From Paraburkholderia domus (GTDB lineage: Bacteria; Pseudomonadota; Gammaproteobacteria; Burkholderiales; Burkholderiaceae): a stretch of DNA of 64,000 nt. This document shows, in pieces, positions 25,011 to 33,748 of the stretch; the stretch's first letter is position 1; the number at the start of each line of letters is the position of its first letter. The position numbers were made by a program, and so were the translations under genes. The notes under the pieces were generated by a model. It saw nothing but the letters and a program-made list of their open reading frames with translations, searched no databases and was not told where the DNA came from. The stretch is taken from NCBI RefSeq assembly GCF_905220705.1, contig NZ_CAJNAT010000001.1, forward strand, positions 496,001-560,000, given 5' to 3'.

Positions 25011-25800
25011 CTAGCTCGTCTGGTCCATCCGCTCCATCACGAGCGAGGTTTCATTCGCTTCCAACGCGCAACGCATGGCGAGTACCATTACCATCACGCT
25101 CCATATGGACACCAGCAGAATGTCCCAGCCAAAACCGATCACGCCGCGTCCGCCGCCGATTCCACCAAGCCACGACAGCAGCCAGATTCCGCCGAACCAG
25201 GGCAAGCCACGAAATGTTCTTCCAGCCGAAGCCGGCAGCGGGTCTGCGTACAACTACATGGTAGTACACGGCGTACACCCAATCGCGACCATCGAAAAAA
25301 GGCAGCTGTTGGTCTTGAATCCCGTCCAGTAGATCACCAGGTTGCTGCAGATGAACGCGAGTGACGCGATAACGGACGTCCCCGTCATACGGAACGGCAG
25401 CCTGAGTTCAGGCAGATTGCGGCGCAGCACGAGTAGCGCGATCGGACCCAGTCCGTAAGTCAGGACGGTAACCGAGGTGGTGTAATTCACCATTTGCTGC
25501 CACGCGGGAAGCGGCAGCAGGAAAAGTGCGCCGGCCACCCACATGACGAGTACCGCCAGCCACGGCACCCTGTTGCGATTCAGCCTGGTGAGCCAGCGCG
25601 GGCCTGCCTTCATTTCGCCGGCTGCGGGAAGCGCCGTGTACATACCTGACAGCTTGTAGGTGTCAGGCGCGGCGCTCATCAGTCCCCAGTACGTGCTCGC
25701 CATCATCAGCCCAAATATCGTCAGCACAGGGACGAGAATCTTCCACCATGTAATGGCCGAATTGACGTTTAGCAGCCAGCGTGCGGTTTCTTCTTCTGCG
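25011..25800 (-). pseudogene. Truncated, frameshifted APC-family amino acid permease
   Basis: Minus-strand frames encode the C-terminal half of an APC permease: WWKILVPVLTIFGLMM, GMYTALPAAGEM, WLTRLNRNRVPWLAVLVMWVAGALFLLPLPAWQQMV, VLTYGLGPIALLVLRR, SVIASLAFICSNLVIYWTGFK. That frame ends at 25254, while the expected continuation (PLPASAGRTFRGLPWFGGIWLLSWLGGIGGGRGVIGFGWD) is in another frame at 25253-25011, so at least one frameshift is present. The N-terminal half is missing; the reading is cut by the end of the MocR gene at 25801. It resembles aspartate/proton symporter-type permeases of the family. Confidence 0.82.
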
Positions 25801-27366
25801 TCACCCGTCCAGACACTCACGCAACGTTCGCGCGAGACGGCCTGCTTCATCTGCATCCGCGATGTTCGCAAAGCCCATCACGAGGCCGCGCGGTGTGCGC
25901 CGTGCGCGGCCATTCGCGTACCAGATCGAAAGCGGCAGCACCGCGAGCCCCGCTTCGCGGGCGCGCGCGGCGACGGCGACGTCGTCTACCGGGCCATCGG
26001 GGCCTTCGGCGAACTGCACCGCGAACTGAATTCCCCTTGGCGGCAAATCGACAATCAGCCGTTTGCCAAACGCCTGATCCAGCGCGTTCACGATCAGCAC
26101 GCGCCGCTTGCCGTACAACGCACGCATCCGCTTCAGATGCCGCGCAAAATGCCCCTGCCCAATGAAATCCGCGACGGCTGCCTGCAATAGCGTCGGCGAT
26201 CCGGCGTTCATGCTGTGCGCTACTCGCCCGACACGCTCGACGGCCCGCTCCGGCACCACCACATACGCGAGGCGCAAACCGGGAAACATCACCTTGCTGA
26301 ACGTGCCGCAATAGATCACGCGATCGTGCCGGTCGAGGCTCTTTAAAGCCGGCAATGGCCGGCCCAGATAACGGAACTCGCTGTCGTAGTCGTCTTCGAT
26401 GATCCAGCGGGACGCTTTCTCTGCCGAATCCAGCAGCGCCATGCGTCTCGCGAGCGACAGCGTGTGCCCGAGCGGGCTCTGATGCGACGGCGTGACCACT
26501 GCGAAACGCGCCTGCCCATCCAGCAGTGTGCCGCGCTCGACGTCGATGCCTTCTCCATCCACCGGCACCGGCACGAGCTGCACGCCGGTCTCGTCCAGAA
26601 AACCGCGCGCGAGCAGATAGCCGGGATCCTCGAACCACACGCTATCGTTCGGGCTGGCGAGACTGCGCAACACGAGTTCGAGCGTCGCACGGTAGCCGCC
26701 GGTCACGAACACCTGGTCCGGTAGACAGGTCACCCCGCGCGACAGCCCGAGATAGGTGGCGATATGTTCACGCAGCGGCCGGTAGCCGGCCGGATCCGGG
26801 TACGCGAGCATCGCGCGGTCGCCGCTGCGCGCGCGACGCGAAACGAGCCGGTTCCATAGCTTGCCCGGAAACGCGTCGAGCGCGGGCAGTCCTGGTTGCA
26901 ACGGCCGCGGCTCGCCGCTCATCGCGACGGCGATGGCCTGCTGGCGCGGCGCCGCTTGACCACTGCGCGATTCGCCCGGCCTCTGCGGCGTGCCCGTTCC
27001 TTCAGTGCTCTGCCCGGCGCGTGCGTCCTGAACGCCTCGCGCACGCGATGAGCGCATCACCGATGCCGGCAGCGACGACGATACGAACGTGCCTGCCGCA
27101 CCGCGCATCTGCAGATAGCCCTCGTCGACGAGGATCGTGTAGGCCAGCTCGACCGTGCCGCGCGCCGTGTTCAGCTGCGTGGCGAGGCCTCGCAGCGCAG
27201 GCACACGATCGCCGGGACGCAGATGCCCGGCGGCGATCGCGGTCCTGAAACGCTCGCAGATCTGCAGATAGATCGGCAACTCATGCTGCCGATCGATTTC
27301 GATGGTCAATGCGGGGGTCGCAACGGTCATGACGGTCTCACGGGCAAGGGGAACGGCAACCGACAT
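25801..27366 (-). CDS. MocR/GabR-type regulator
   Basis: A 521-residue GntR-aminotransferase fusion. Residues about 20-95 hold the winged helix (LPIYLQICERFRTAIAAGHLRPGDRVPALRGLATQLNTARGTVELAYTILVDEGYLQMRG). A flexible, low-complexity linker (about 100-165) leads to the aminotransferase fold: HQSPLGHTLSLARRMALLD, IIEDDYDSEFRYLGRPLPALKS, and GTFSKVMFPGLRLAYVV with the PLP lysine. An internal ATG at 27330 (12 residues in) is an equally plausible start since neither has a strong ribosome-binding site. Divergent from the NmrA-like gene at 27516, its probable target. Its 3' end abuts the APC permease remnant. Confidence 0.93.
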   Translation of the reverse strand: MSVAVPLARETVMTVATPALTIEIDRQHELPIYLQICERFRTAIAAGHLRPGDRVPALRGLATQLNTARGTVELAYTILVDEGYLQMRGAAGTFVSSSLPASVMRSSRARGVQDARAGQSTEGTGTPQRPGESRSGQAAPRQQAIAVAMSGEPRPLQPGLPALDAFPGKLWNRLVSRRARSGDRAMLAYPDPAGYRPLREHIATYLGLSRGVTCLPDQVFVTGGYRATLELVLRSLASPNDSVWFEDPGYLLARGFLDETGVQLVPVPVDGEGIDVERGTLLDGQARFAVVTPSHQSPLGHTLSLARRMALLDSAEKASRWIIEDDYDSEFRYLGRPLPALKSLDRHDRVIYCGTFSKVMFPGLRLAYVVVPERAVERVGRVAHSMNAGSPTLLQAAVADFIGQGHFARHLKRMRALYGKRRVLIVNALDQAFGKRLIVDLPPRGIQFAVQFAEGPDGPVDDVAVAARAREAGLAVLPLSIWYANGRARRTPRGLVMGFANIADADEAGRLARTLRECLDG

Positions 27367-27515
27367 GGACTAGTCGGATCGCCAGTTCTTGGCACTTTTC
27401 GCTAGAGCATGATTCTTCCACAATGGCCTCACGCGATGCGACGGCGGCGAACACTTTCACGCGATGCCCCCGCCAAGTGCCGCGCGTTCATTTACTTTCA
27501 TCTGGAGAATCTGCC

Positions 27516-28268
27516 ATGAAAATCGTCGTAATCGGTGGTTCCGGCCTCATCGGATCGCGTCTCGTCACGCTGCTCAGCGAGGCGGGCCATGAGGCGCTTG
27601 CCGCGTCGCCGCGCACTGGCGTGAACGCTGTGACGGGCGAAGGCCTGAGCAACGCGCTCGTGGGTGCGGACGTCGTAGTGGATGTGACGAACGCGCCATC
27701 ATGGGAGCCGCAGGCGGTGCTCGAATTCTTCCGCACCTCGGCGCGCAACCTCGGCAAAGCCGAAGTGGCCGCAGGGGTGCGCCATCACGTCGCGCTATCA
27801 ATCGTCGGCTGTGATCGCACGCCGGAGAACGCGTATTTCGTTGCCAAGGTTGCGCAGGAAGAGGTGATCGAAGCGGCGGGCGTACCGTACACGATCGTGC
27901 GTGCGACCCAGTTCATGGAGTTCATCGGCGGTATCGCGGATTTCGGCACGGAAGGCGGCACGGTACGCCTCGGCGACGGACTGTTTCAACCGATCGCCGC
28001 GGACGACGTCGCGGGGAGCCTCGCGCAGATCGCGCTCGCCGCGCCGCTGAACGGCACGGTCGAGATCGCCGGTCCAGACCGCGCGCCCTTCGCGGAGATC
28101 GTCACCCGTCATCTGAAATCGGTAGGCGACGCACGCCCGGTGGTGACGGATCGCGATGCGCGGTACTACGGCGGCCGTGTCGAGGAACAATCGCTCGTGC
28201 CGCTTGGCGACGCGCGGATCGGCCGCGTCAGTCTCGACCAGTGGCTGGCGCAGGCTAAAAGGGGTTGA
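27516..28268 (+). CDS. NmrA-like NAD(P)-binding protein (atypical SDR)
   Basis: A 250-residue protein from the ATG at 27516 (CTGGAGAATCTGCC upstream). KIVVIGGSGLIGSRLVTLLSEAGHEALAASP is the Rossmann start with GxSGxIG; the rest (VVDVTNAPSW, HHVALSIVGCDRT, YFVAKVAQEEVIEAAGVPYTIVRATQFMEF) is the NmrA/TMR-like atypical SDR pattern with YxxxK. These proteins act as NAD(P)H-dependent reductases or redox sensors. Divergent from the MocR gene. No signal peptide. Confidence 0.9.
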   Translation: MKIVVIGGSGLIGSRLVTLLSEAGHEALAASPRTGVNAVTGEGLSNALVGADVVVDVTNAPSWEPQAVLEFFRTSARNLGKAEVAAGVRHHVALSIVGCDRTPENAYFVAKVAQEEVIEAAGVPYTIVRATQFMEFIGGIADFGTEGGTVRLGDGLFQPIAADDVAGSLAQIALAAPLNGTVEIAGPDRAPFAEIVTRHLKSVGDARPVVTDRDARYYGGRVEEQSLVPLGDARIGRVSLDQWLAQAKRG

Positions 28269-28380
28269 TTGCAGGTTTATGCGAAATCTGAATCAGCGCG
28301 TCTACGTTTGGCCTGATCGGAGCCGTCGGTCTGATCAGCGTTGACTCCGAACAAGAATTTTCTGGGTTTCCGGGTAAAGC

Positions 28381-29091
28381 ATGAGCAACTCACAAAAGGT
28401 CATCGTCGTTACCGGTGCGTCGCAAGGCATAGGCGCCGAAGTCGTCAAGGCGTTTCGCAAGCTCGACTACCGCATTGTTGCGACCGCGCGTTCGATGAAA
28501 CCGTCGGACGACGCGAACATCCTGACGGTTGCCGGTGATATTGGTGACCCGGCAACCGCCCAGCGTGTTATTTCCGAAGGTGTCGCACGATTCGGCCGGA
28601 TCGACACGCTGGTGAACAACGCCGGCATTTACATCGGGAAGCCTTTCACCGAACACACCGAGCAAGACTTCGCAGCCGTGATGAATGTGAACGTCTCGGG
28701 CTTCTACTACGTCACGCAACTCGCCATCGCCGAAATGGAAAAGCATTCGAGCGGCCACGTGGTTAGCGTGACCTCCAGCGCCGTCGATCGTGCGATCGGC
28801 GGCGTGTATTCGGTACTGGCAGCCCTGACGAAGGGCGGGCTGAATGCCGCCACGAAGTCGCTGGCGATCGAGTACGCCAGGAAAGGTATTCGCGTGAATG
28901 CCGTCGCGCCGGGGATCATCAAGTCGCCGATGCACGCGCCGCAAACCCACGAAGCGCTGGGCGCCTTCCATCCGCTTGGGCGCATGGGCGAGATGAGCGA
29001 TATCGCCGACGCGATTCTGTTCCTTGATTCCGCACCGTTCATCACGGGAGAAATCCTGCACGTTGACGGCGGCCAGAGCGCCGGTCATTAA
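28381..29091 (+). CDS. SDR-family protein lacking the catalytic tyrosine
   Basis: A 236-residue classical SDR: TGASQGIG at 11-18, NNAGIYIG, a Ser in VSVTSSAV, then VYSVLAALTKGGLNAATKSLAIEYA and PGIIKSPMH. The canonical YxxxK would end at Lys151; the residue four before it is Ala147, and the nearest Tyr (143) is eight before. Either the register is shifted in this subfamily or the enzyme is not a standard dehydrogenase. The C-terminal ITGEILHVDGGQSAGH is normal. It follows the NmrA-like gene by 112 bp on the same strand and ends at a terminator. Confidence 0.88.
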   Translation: MSNSQKVIVVTGASQGIGAEVVKAFRKLDYRIVATARSMKPSDDANILTVAGDIGDPATAQRVISEGVARFGRIDTLVNNAGIYIGKPFTEHTEQDFAAVMNVNVSGFYYVTQLAIAEMEKHSSGHVVSVTSSAVDRAIGGVYSVLAALTKGGLNAATKSLAIEYARKGIRVNAVAPGIIKSPMHAPQTHEALGAFHPLGRMGEMSDIADAILFLDSAPFITGEILHVDGGQSAGH

Positions 29092-29099
29092 AATGCTTC

Positions 29100-29123
29100 G
29101 GGCACCGCAAGGCGGTGCCCCTT
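29100..29123 (+). terminator. Hairpin terminator after the SDR gene
   Basis: GGGCACCG and CGGTGCCC form a perfect 8-bp stem with a CAAGG loop, followed by CTT, nine bases after the stop codon. Confidence 0.65.
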
Positions 29124-29435
29124 CCTATCCCTACGGCAACGGCATCATTCGATGCGTTCCTGGCTTTACGCCTGGCGCGCGTCGATCTTCTCCATGCTTG
29201 AACGCGACGGCAAAATTGTGCGCTGCGGTTGCCGCATCAGACTTCGGCATGAAGGCGACATGGTCACGCGCCATCGTTTTCACGAAGCTTCCCGACGTGT
29301 CGCGTCGAAACTGCCATCACCCTCGCGCGGGATGCGGTCAGGGATCGCGATCTCACGATCGAGGTAGCAGAGGTTCGGACAAATACCAACATTTGTCACC
29401 GGCTGCACATCGATAGCCCCGGAACCTGCAGGCGC
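29124..29435. other. About 310 bp without a supported gene
   Basis: A 71-codon plus-strand frame begins at 29152 but has no ribosome-binding site and no recognisable domain; it is not called. Nothing else is seen before the tRNA terminator. Confidence 0.45.
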
Positions 29436-29465
29436 AAAAAAAGCCGCAGAGCCTTATGGCACGGC
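29436..29465 (-). terminator. Terminator of the tRNA-Leu transcript
   Basis: On the minus strand, GCCG..GCC-ATAA-GGC..CGGC forms a hairpin followed by seven T residues. It lies about 40 bases past the tRNA 3' end. Confidence 0.7.
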
Positions 29466-29504
29466 GACTTTACGGATTTCAGCGGAACTTGTTGGAATGC
29501 TTCC

Positions 29505-29589
29505 TGGTGCCGGGGACCGGACTCGAACCGGCAAGCCGTGAAGCGGCGGATTTTAAGTCCGCTATGTTTACCAATTTCATCACCCCGGC
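29505..29589 (-). tRNA. tRNA-Leu (UAA anticodon)
   Basis: An 85-base type II tRNA on the minus strand. The acceptor arm pairs GCCGGGG with CCCCGGC, followed by A and an encoded CCA. The anticodon loop CTTAAAA is closed by GCGGA/TCCGC, giving anticodon TAA (Leu). A long variable arm (GCTTCACGGC region) and the GGTTCGAGTCC T-arm are present. It is a possible integration site for mobile elements but no integrase is adjacent. Confidence 0.95.
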
Positions 29590-29720
29590 AGGGGTCAGAA
29601 CCACGCGTGGACGCGAATTCTACCATTGCCCGGCGAGCGCACCAAACGGGCGCAGTCCCGCCGCAGTCCATCCCCACCGTCGCCCCCCAAAGACAAAAAC
29701 CGGAGTCATCCGCAAGTCAC

Positions 29721-29754
29721 AAACGTTCCCGATAATCCGCTCACGAAAACGTTT
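29721..29754 (+). promoter_or_regulatory. Two CG-centred AAACGTT sites before lacI-type gene
   Basis: AAACGTTC (29721-29728) and AAACGTTT (29747-29754, flanked as GAAAACGTTTAC) are 26 bp apart, just upstream of the LacI-family start at 29773. CG-centred AAACGTTT palindromes are typical operators of LacI/PurR-family proteins, suggesting autoregulation. Confidence 0.55.
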
Positions 29755-29772
29755 ACATCACGAGCGGAAACC

Positions 29773-30843
29773 ATGATCCCAACGATCAAAGATGTCGCCG
29801 CCCACGCGGGCTTTTCCATCGCCACGGTCTCGCGCGCGATCAACGCGCCGCACACCGTGAACCCGGTCACGCTCGACAAAGTGCGTCAATCCATCGACGC
29901 CCTCAACTTCCGCCCCAGCCCGCTAGGCCGCCAGCTGCGCGGCGAGCGCACGCGCCTGATCGGCGTGATCCTGCCGACGCTCGCCAACCCCGTGTTCGCC
30001 GAATGCCTGCAAGGTATCGACGAGCTCGCATCGGCGCAAGGCTACCGGCTCATGCTGATGACCACCCAGTACGATGCGGACCGCGAACGCCACGCCATTG
30101 AAACGCTGCGCGAACATCGCGTGGAAGGCCTGATCCTGACCGTCGCCGATGCCGACACGCATCCGCTGCTCGACGAGCTCGATCGCGCCGGCCTGCTCTA
30201 CGTGCTGATGCATAACGACACGGTGCGGCGTCCGTCGGTCTCGGTCGACAACCGTCTCGCCGCGTTCGACGGCGTACGCATGCTGATCGCGCATGGCCAT
30301 CGCCGCATCCTGATGCTCGCCGGCTCGCTAGCCGCTTCGGACCGCGCCCGTCAGCGGCATCTTGGCTACGCGCAGGCGATGCAACAGGCCGGCCTCATGC
30401 CTGCACCCGCGCTGGAAGTCGATTTCAACGCCGACGAACTGTCGCCGTCCGTGCTCGCTCATTTGACCAGCGGCCCGACCCGCCCGACCGCACTCTTCTG
30501 CAGCAACGATCTGCTCGCCATGGTGGTGATGCGCGGCCTGCGCAGCGCGCGTCTGCAGATTCCGCACGACATGTCGATTCTCGGCTTTGACGGCCTCGCG
30601 ATGGGCGAATTGCTGTCGCCGCCGCTGGCAAGCATCTGCGCACCGAATCGCGAGATCGGCTGCGCCGCCTGGCAGCGTTTGCTGTCCCGCGTAACCGGCA
30701 CCTACGAAACATTAGGCGAAACGTCGCCCACGCTGACGCTGCCGCACAGCTTGCGCGAAGGCGCCACCATCGCGGCGATTTCAAACCGCGCCGACAATCC
30801 GCCGGCGCATGTTTCGACGTCGGCCGAAGAGCCGTTTGCATAA
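29773..30843 (+). CDS. LacI-family transcriptional regulator
   Basis: A 356-residue protein from the ATG at 29773. Residues 1-55 form the LacI DNA-binding domain with hinge (PTIKDVAAHAGFSIATVSRAINAPHTVNPVTLDKVRQSIDALNFRPSPLGRQL). The rest is a periplasmic-binding-protein-like effector domain (RLIGVILPTLANPVFAECLQGIDELA; FCSNDLLAMVVMRGLRSARLQIPHDMSILGFDGL). It is followed after 57 bp by an ABC importer operon in the same direction, which it probably represses. The effector is unknown; the pathway suggests an organophosphate or its product. Confidence 0.93.
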   Translation: MIPTIKDVAAHAGFSIATVSRAINAPHTVNPVTLDKVRQSIDALNFRPSPLGRQLRGERTRLIGVILPTLANPVFAECLQGIDELASAQGYRLMLMTTQYDADRERHAIETLREHRVEGLILTVADADTHPLLDELDRAGLLYVLMHNDTVRRPSVSVDNRLAAFDGVRMLIAHGHRRILMLAGSLAASDRARQRHLGYAQAMQQAGLMPAPALEVDFNADELSPSVLAHLTSGPTRPTALFCSNDLLAMVVMRGLRSARLQIPHDMSILGFDGLAMGELLSPPLASICAPNREIGCAAWQRLLSRVTGTYETLGETSPTLTLPHSLREGATIAAISNRADNPPAHVSTSAEEPFA

Positions 30844-30900
30844 TCCGCTGCCACTTTGAACCCCGAACCACCCGCTCTCTTCCTCTTCAGGAGACCCGCA

Positions 30901-31980
30901 GTGATCCGCTCTTCAACACGCTTTGCTTCTTCGGTCAAACCGCTCTGGCGCCGCCTCGTCCGCACCACGGCCACCGCGCTGTCGGCAGGCATGATCGTCA
31001 CCGCCGCGCTGGCAGCCGTCGCGCCGCAAGCGGCCCATGCCGACGAAACGGCGATCTGCTACAACTGCCCGCCCGAATGGGCCGACTGGGCCAGCCAGAT
31101 CAAGGCGATCCAGCAAAAGACCGGCATCCGCGTCCCGTTTGATAACAAGAACTCCGGCCAGTCGATAGCGCAGCTGATGGCCGAGCAGAAGAGCCCGGTC
31201 GCGGACGTGGTGTATCTGGGCGTGTCGTCGGCGTTCCAGGCGAAAGACAAAGGCGTCATCCAGCCATACAAGCCGGCGCACTGGGACGACATCCCGGCAA
31301 ACATGAAGGACCCGCAAGGCTACTGGTTCACGATCCACTCGGGCACGCTGGGCTTTTTCGTCAACAAGGACGCGCTCGAGGGCAAGCCGGTCCCGCGTTC
31401 GTGGGCCGACCTTCTGAAGCCTGAGTACAAAGGCATGATCGGCTACCTCGATCCGTCAAGCGCGTTTGTCGGCTATGCGGGCGCCGTCGCGGTGAATCAG
31501 GCGCTCGGTGGCACGCTCGACAACTTCGAGCCGGGTCTCGACTGGTTCCGCAAACTGAAGGCCAACGCGCCGATCGTGCCGAAGCAGACCGCCTATGCAC
31601 GCGTGATGTCCGGTGAAATCCCAATTCTGCTCGACTACGACTTCGATGCCTACCGCGCGAAGTACAAGGATCACGCCAATGTCGAGTTTGTGATTCCGAA
31701 GGAAGGCACGATCTCGGTACCGTACGTGATGAGTCTCGTGAAGGGCGCGCCGCATGAAGCGAACGGCAAGAAAGTGCTCGATTTCGTGCTGTCGGATGAA
31801 GGTCAGAAGCTGTGGGCCGAAGCCTATCTGCGTCCGGTTCGCGCGAATGCGATGACCCCAGAAATCGCCGCCAAATTTCTGCCCGCCAGCGACTATGCCC
31901 GCGCCAAGCCGGTCGACTTCGGCAAAATGGCCGAGAAACAGTCGAGCTTCGGCGAGCGTTATCTACAGGTGATGCATTGA
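30901..31980 (+). CDS. ABC transporter periplasmic substrate-binding protein
   Basis: A 359-residue protein. I choose the GTG at 30901 because CAGGAG lies seven bases upstream. Residues 1-45 are a long signal peptide (SLIVTAALAAVAPQAAHA type, cleavage after AHA). The mature part (ICYNCPPEWADWASQIKAIQQKTGIRV, DVVYLGVSSAFQAKDKGVI, GYLDPSSAFVGYAGAVAVNQALGG, EGTISVPYVMSLVKGAPH) is the iron(III)/putrescine/phosphonate-type binding fold. Its stop codon overlaps the first permease start (ATTGA). The ligand cannot be fixed from sequence; the phosphodiesterase at the operon end suggests a phosphoester. Confidence 0.9.
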   Translation: MIRSSTRFASSVKPLWRRLVRTTATALSAGMIVTAALAAVAPQAAHADETAICYNCPPEWADWASQIKAIQQKTGIRVPFDNKNSGQSIAQLMAEQKSPVADVVYLGVSSAFQAKDKGVIQPYKPAHWDDIPANMKDPQGYWFTIHSGTLGFFVNKDALEGKPVPRSWADLLKPEYKGMIGYLDPSSAFVGYAGAVAVNQALGGTLDNFEPGLDWFRKLKANAPIVPKQTAYARVMSGEIPILLDYDFDAYRAKYKDHANVEFVIPKEGTISVPYVMSLVKGAPHEANGKKVLDFVLSDEGQKLWAEAYLRPVRANAMTPEIAAKFLPASDYARAKPVDFGKMAEKQSSFGERYLQVMH

Positions 31981-32801
31981 ACGACGTCACGTTCCCGCTG
32001 CGCTGGCGCATCGCATTGATCGCACCGGCGCTGGCGGTTTTTATCGCATTCTGGCTGTTGCCGATGGGCGCACTCGCGCAAATCAGCGGTGACGGCCACG
32101 CGTTCTCGACCTATCGCGCAATGCTGACCAATCCGCGCTACATGTCGAGCCTCGGCGCGACAGTCGTGTTGTCCGCGGCGGTCACAGCGGCGACGCTGGT
32201 GCTCTCCGTGATCGCCGGTTTGCTGCTGGCGCGCCGTGAGTTTCCGCTCAAGCGCACGCTGCTCGCGCTGCTGACGTTTCCATTGGCATTCCCAGGCGTC
32301 GTGGTCGGCTTCATGGTGATTATGTTGGCCGGGCGTCAAGGTTTGATCGGCGCGTTGTCGTTGAAACTCACCGGTGATCGCTGGGTGTTCGCTTACTCGA
32401 TGAGCGGCCTTTTTCTCGGCTACCTGTACTTCTCGATTCCCCGCGTGATCGTCACGGTGATGGCATCGGCAACCAAGCTCGATGCTTCGCTCGAAGAAGC
32501 CGCGCGTTCGCTTGGCGCATCGCCTTGGCGTATCACGCGCGACATCGTGTTGCCCGCGTTGTCGCCGGGCCTGATCGCGGCGAGCGCCATCTGTTTCGCG
32601 ACCGCGATGGGCGCCTTCGGCACCGCCTTCACACTGGCCACCGACATCGACGTGTTGCCGATGACCATCTACACCGAGTTCACGCTGAACGCGAACATGG
32701 TGACGGCCGCAGGGCTGTCCATCGTGCTCGGCATCGTCACCTGGGCCGTGCTGGCGTTCGCTCGCAGCGTGAGCGGCTCGGCTGTCGCGGCAAGCGCATG
32801 A
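31977..32801 (+). CDS. ABC transporter permease 1
   Basis: A 274-residue inner-membrane protein. There is no ATG near the expected start; a TTG at 31977 overlapping the stop of the binding protein (TTGA) gives NDVTFPLRWRIALIAPALAVFIAFWLLPMG, a normal first membrane segment. About six transmembrane segments follow, with the EAA loop at EEAARSLGASPWRITRDIVLPALSPG. It ends with ATGA overlap into the second permease. Related to the CysT/PotB-type permeases. Confidence 0.88.
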   Translation: MNDVTFPLRWRIALIAPALAVFIAFWLLPMGALAQISGDGHAFSTYRAMLTNPRYMSSLGATVVLSAAVTAATLVLSVIAGLLLARREFPLKRTLLALLTFPLAFPGVVVGFMVIMLAGRQGLIGALSLKLTGDRWVFAYSMSGLFLGYLYFSIPRVIVTVMASATKLDASLEEAARSLGASPWRITRDIVLPALSPGLIAASAICFATAMGAFGTAFTLATDIDVLPMTIYTEFTLNANMVTAAGLSIVLGIVTWAVLAFARSVSGSAVAASA

Positions 32802-33748
32802 GCGGTGTGTCCAAACCCGACGACAAGACTTCGATGAATTCCATCCCTGCCCCCATCCAACCGGCCGCCAAACCGCGCGCGCGGCGGCTCAGACTGCCGA
32901 CGTCACGCACGTGGCTGGCAGCCGGTCAGTGGCTGGTTACGCTGCTGCTGTGTGCGTTTCTGATCGTGCCAGTCGTGATGTCGATCATGGCCGGACTTAC
33001 GGTCAACTACTTCAAGGGCGTATCGAGCGGCTTGACGCTGCGCTGGCTAATCGAAGTGTGGACGCAGTATCACGACTCGGTGTTTCTCTCGCTCGAAGTA
33101 GCCGCGGCGACCTTGCTGATTACGCTCCTGACCGGCGTGCCCGCGGGCTACGTGCTTGCGCGCAGCAAGACGCGGCTCTCGCGCATCATCGAAGAGTTTC
33201 TGGTGTTGCCGATCGCCCTGCCCGGCCTCGCTTCCGCGCTGGCGCTGCTGGTGGTCTACGGCGGCTTCACGATGTTTCGCATGAGCGTTGCGTTTATCGT
33301 CGTCGGGCATGTCGTGTTCACGCTGCCGTTCATGGTGCGTGCCGTGGCTGCCGTGTGCGCGAGCAGCGATCTGCGCACGCTAGAAGAAGGTGCGGCGAGC
33401 CTCGGCGCGAGCTTCTTTCAGCGCTTCGTCACGATCGTGCTGCCGAACGCGCGGACAGGGATCGTCGCCGGTGCGCTGGCCGTGCTCACGCTCTCGATCG
33501 GCGAATTCAACCTGACGTGGATGCTGCATACGCCTGACACCAAAACGCTGCCGGTCGGTCTCGCCGACACCTATGCGTCGTTGCGCATCGAAATCGGCAG
33601 CGCCTACACGATTCTGTTTTTCATCATGACAATGCCGCTGCTCGTCGCGATGCAATGGCTCGGCGTCGATGCGACCGGCCAGCGCAGCGCGGGGAAAAAC
33701 CGCCTTGCCGCCTCCCGTTCAAAGCCTACACCGACGTCCACGCCATGA
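32798..33748 (+). CDS. ABC transporter permease 2
   Basis: A 316-residue inner-membrane protein whose ATG at 32798 overlaps the stop of permease 1 and whose stop overlaps the ATPase start (ATGA in both cases). A polar N-terminal tail of about 45 residues precedes the first membrane segment. The EAA loop reads EEGAASLGASFFQRFVTIVLPNARTGIV. About six transmembrane segments. It pairs with permease 1 as a heterodimer. Confidence 0.9.
   Translation: MSGVSKPDDKTSMNSIPAPIQPAAKPRARRLRLPTSRTWLAAGQWLVTLLLCAFLIVPVVMSIMAGLTVNYFKGVSSGLTLRWLIEVWTQYHDSVFLSLEVAAATLLITLLTGVPAGYVLARSKTRLSRIIEEFLVLPIALPGLASALALLVVYGGFTMFRMSVAFIVVGHVVFTLPFMVRAVAAVCASSDLRTLEEGAASLGASFFQRFVTIVLPNARTGIVAGALAVLTLSIGEFNLTWMLHTPDTKTLPVGLADTYASLRIEIGSAYTILFFIMTMPLLVAMQWLGVDATGQRSAGKNRLAASRSKPTPTSTP

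Noticed and set aside
29152-29367. 71-codon plus-strand frame after the SDR gene
   Set aside because: No ribosome-binding site, no recognisable domain, Arg-rich composition; left uncalled.
29505-29589. tRNA-Leu as an occupied attachment site of a genomic island
   Set aside because: No integrase, no direct repeat of the tRNA 3' end and no foreign-looking block were found beside it.
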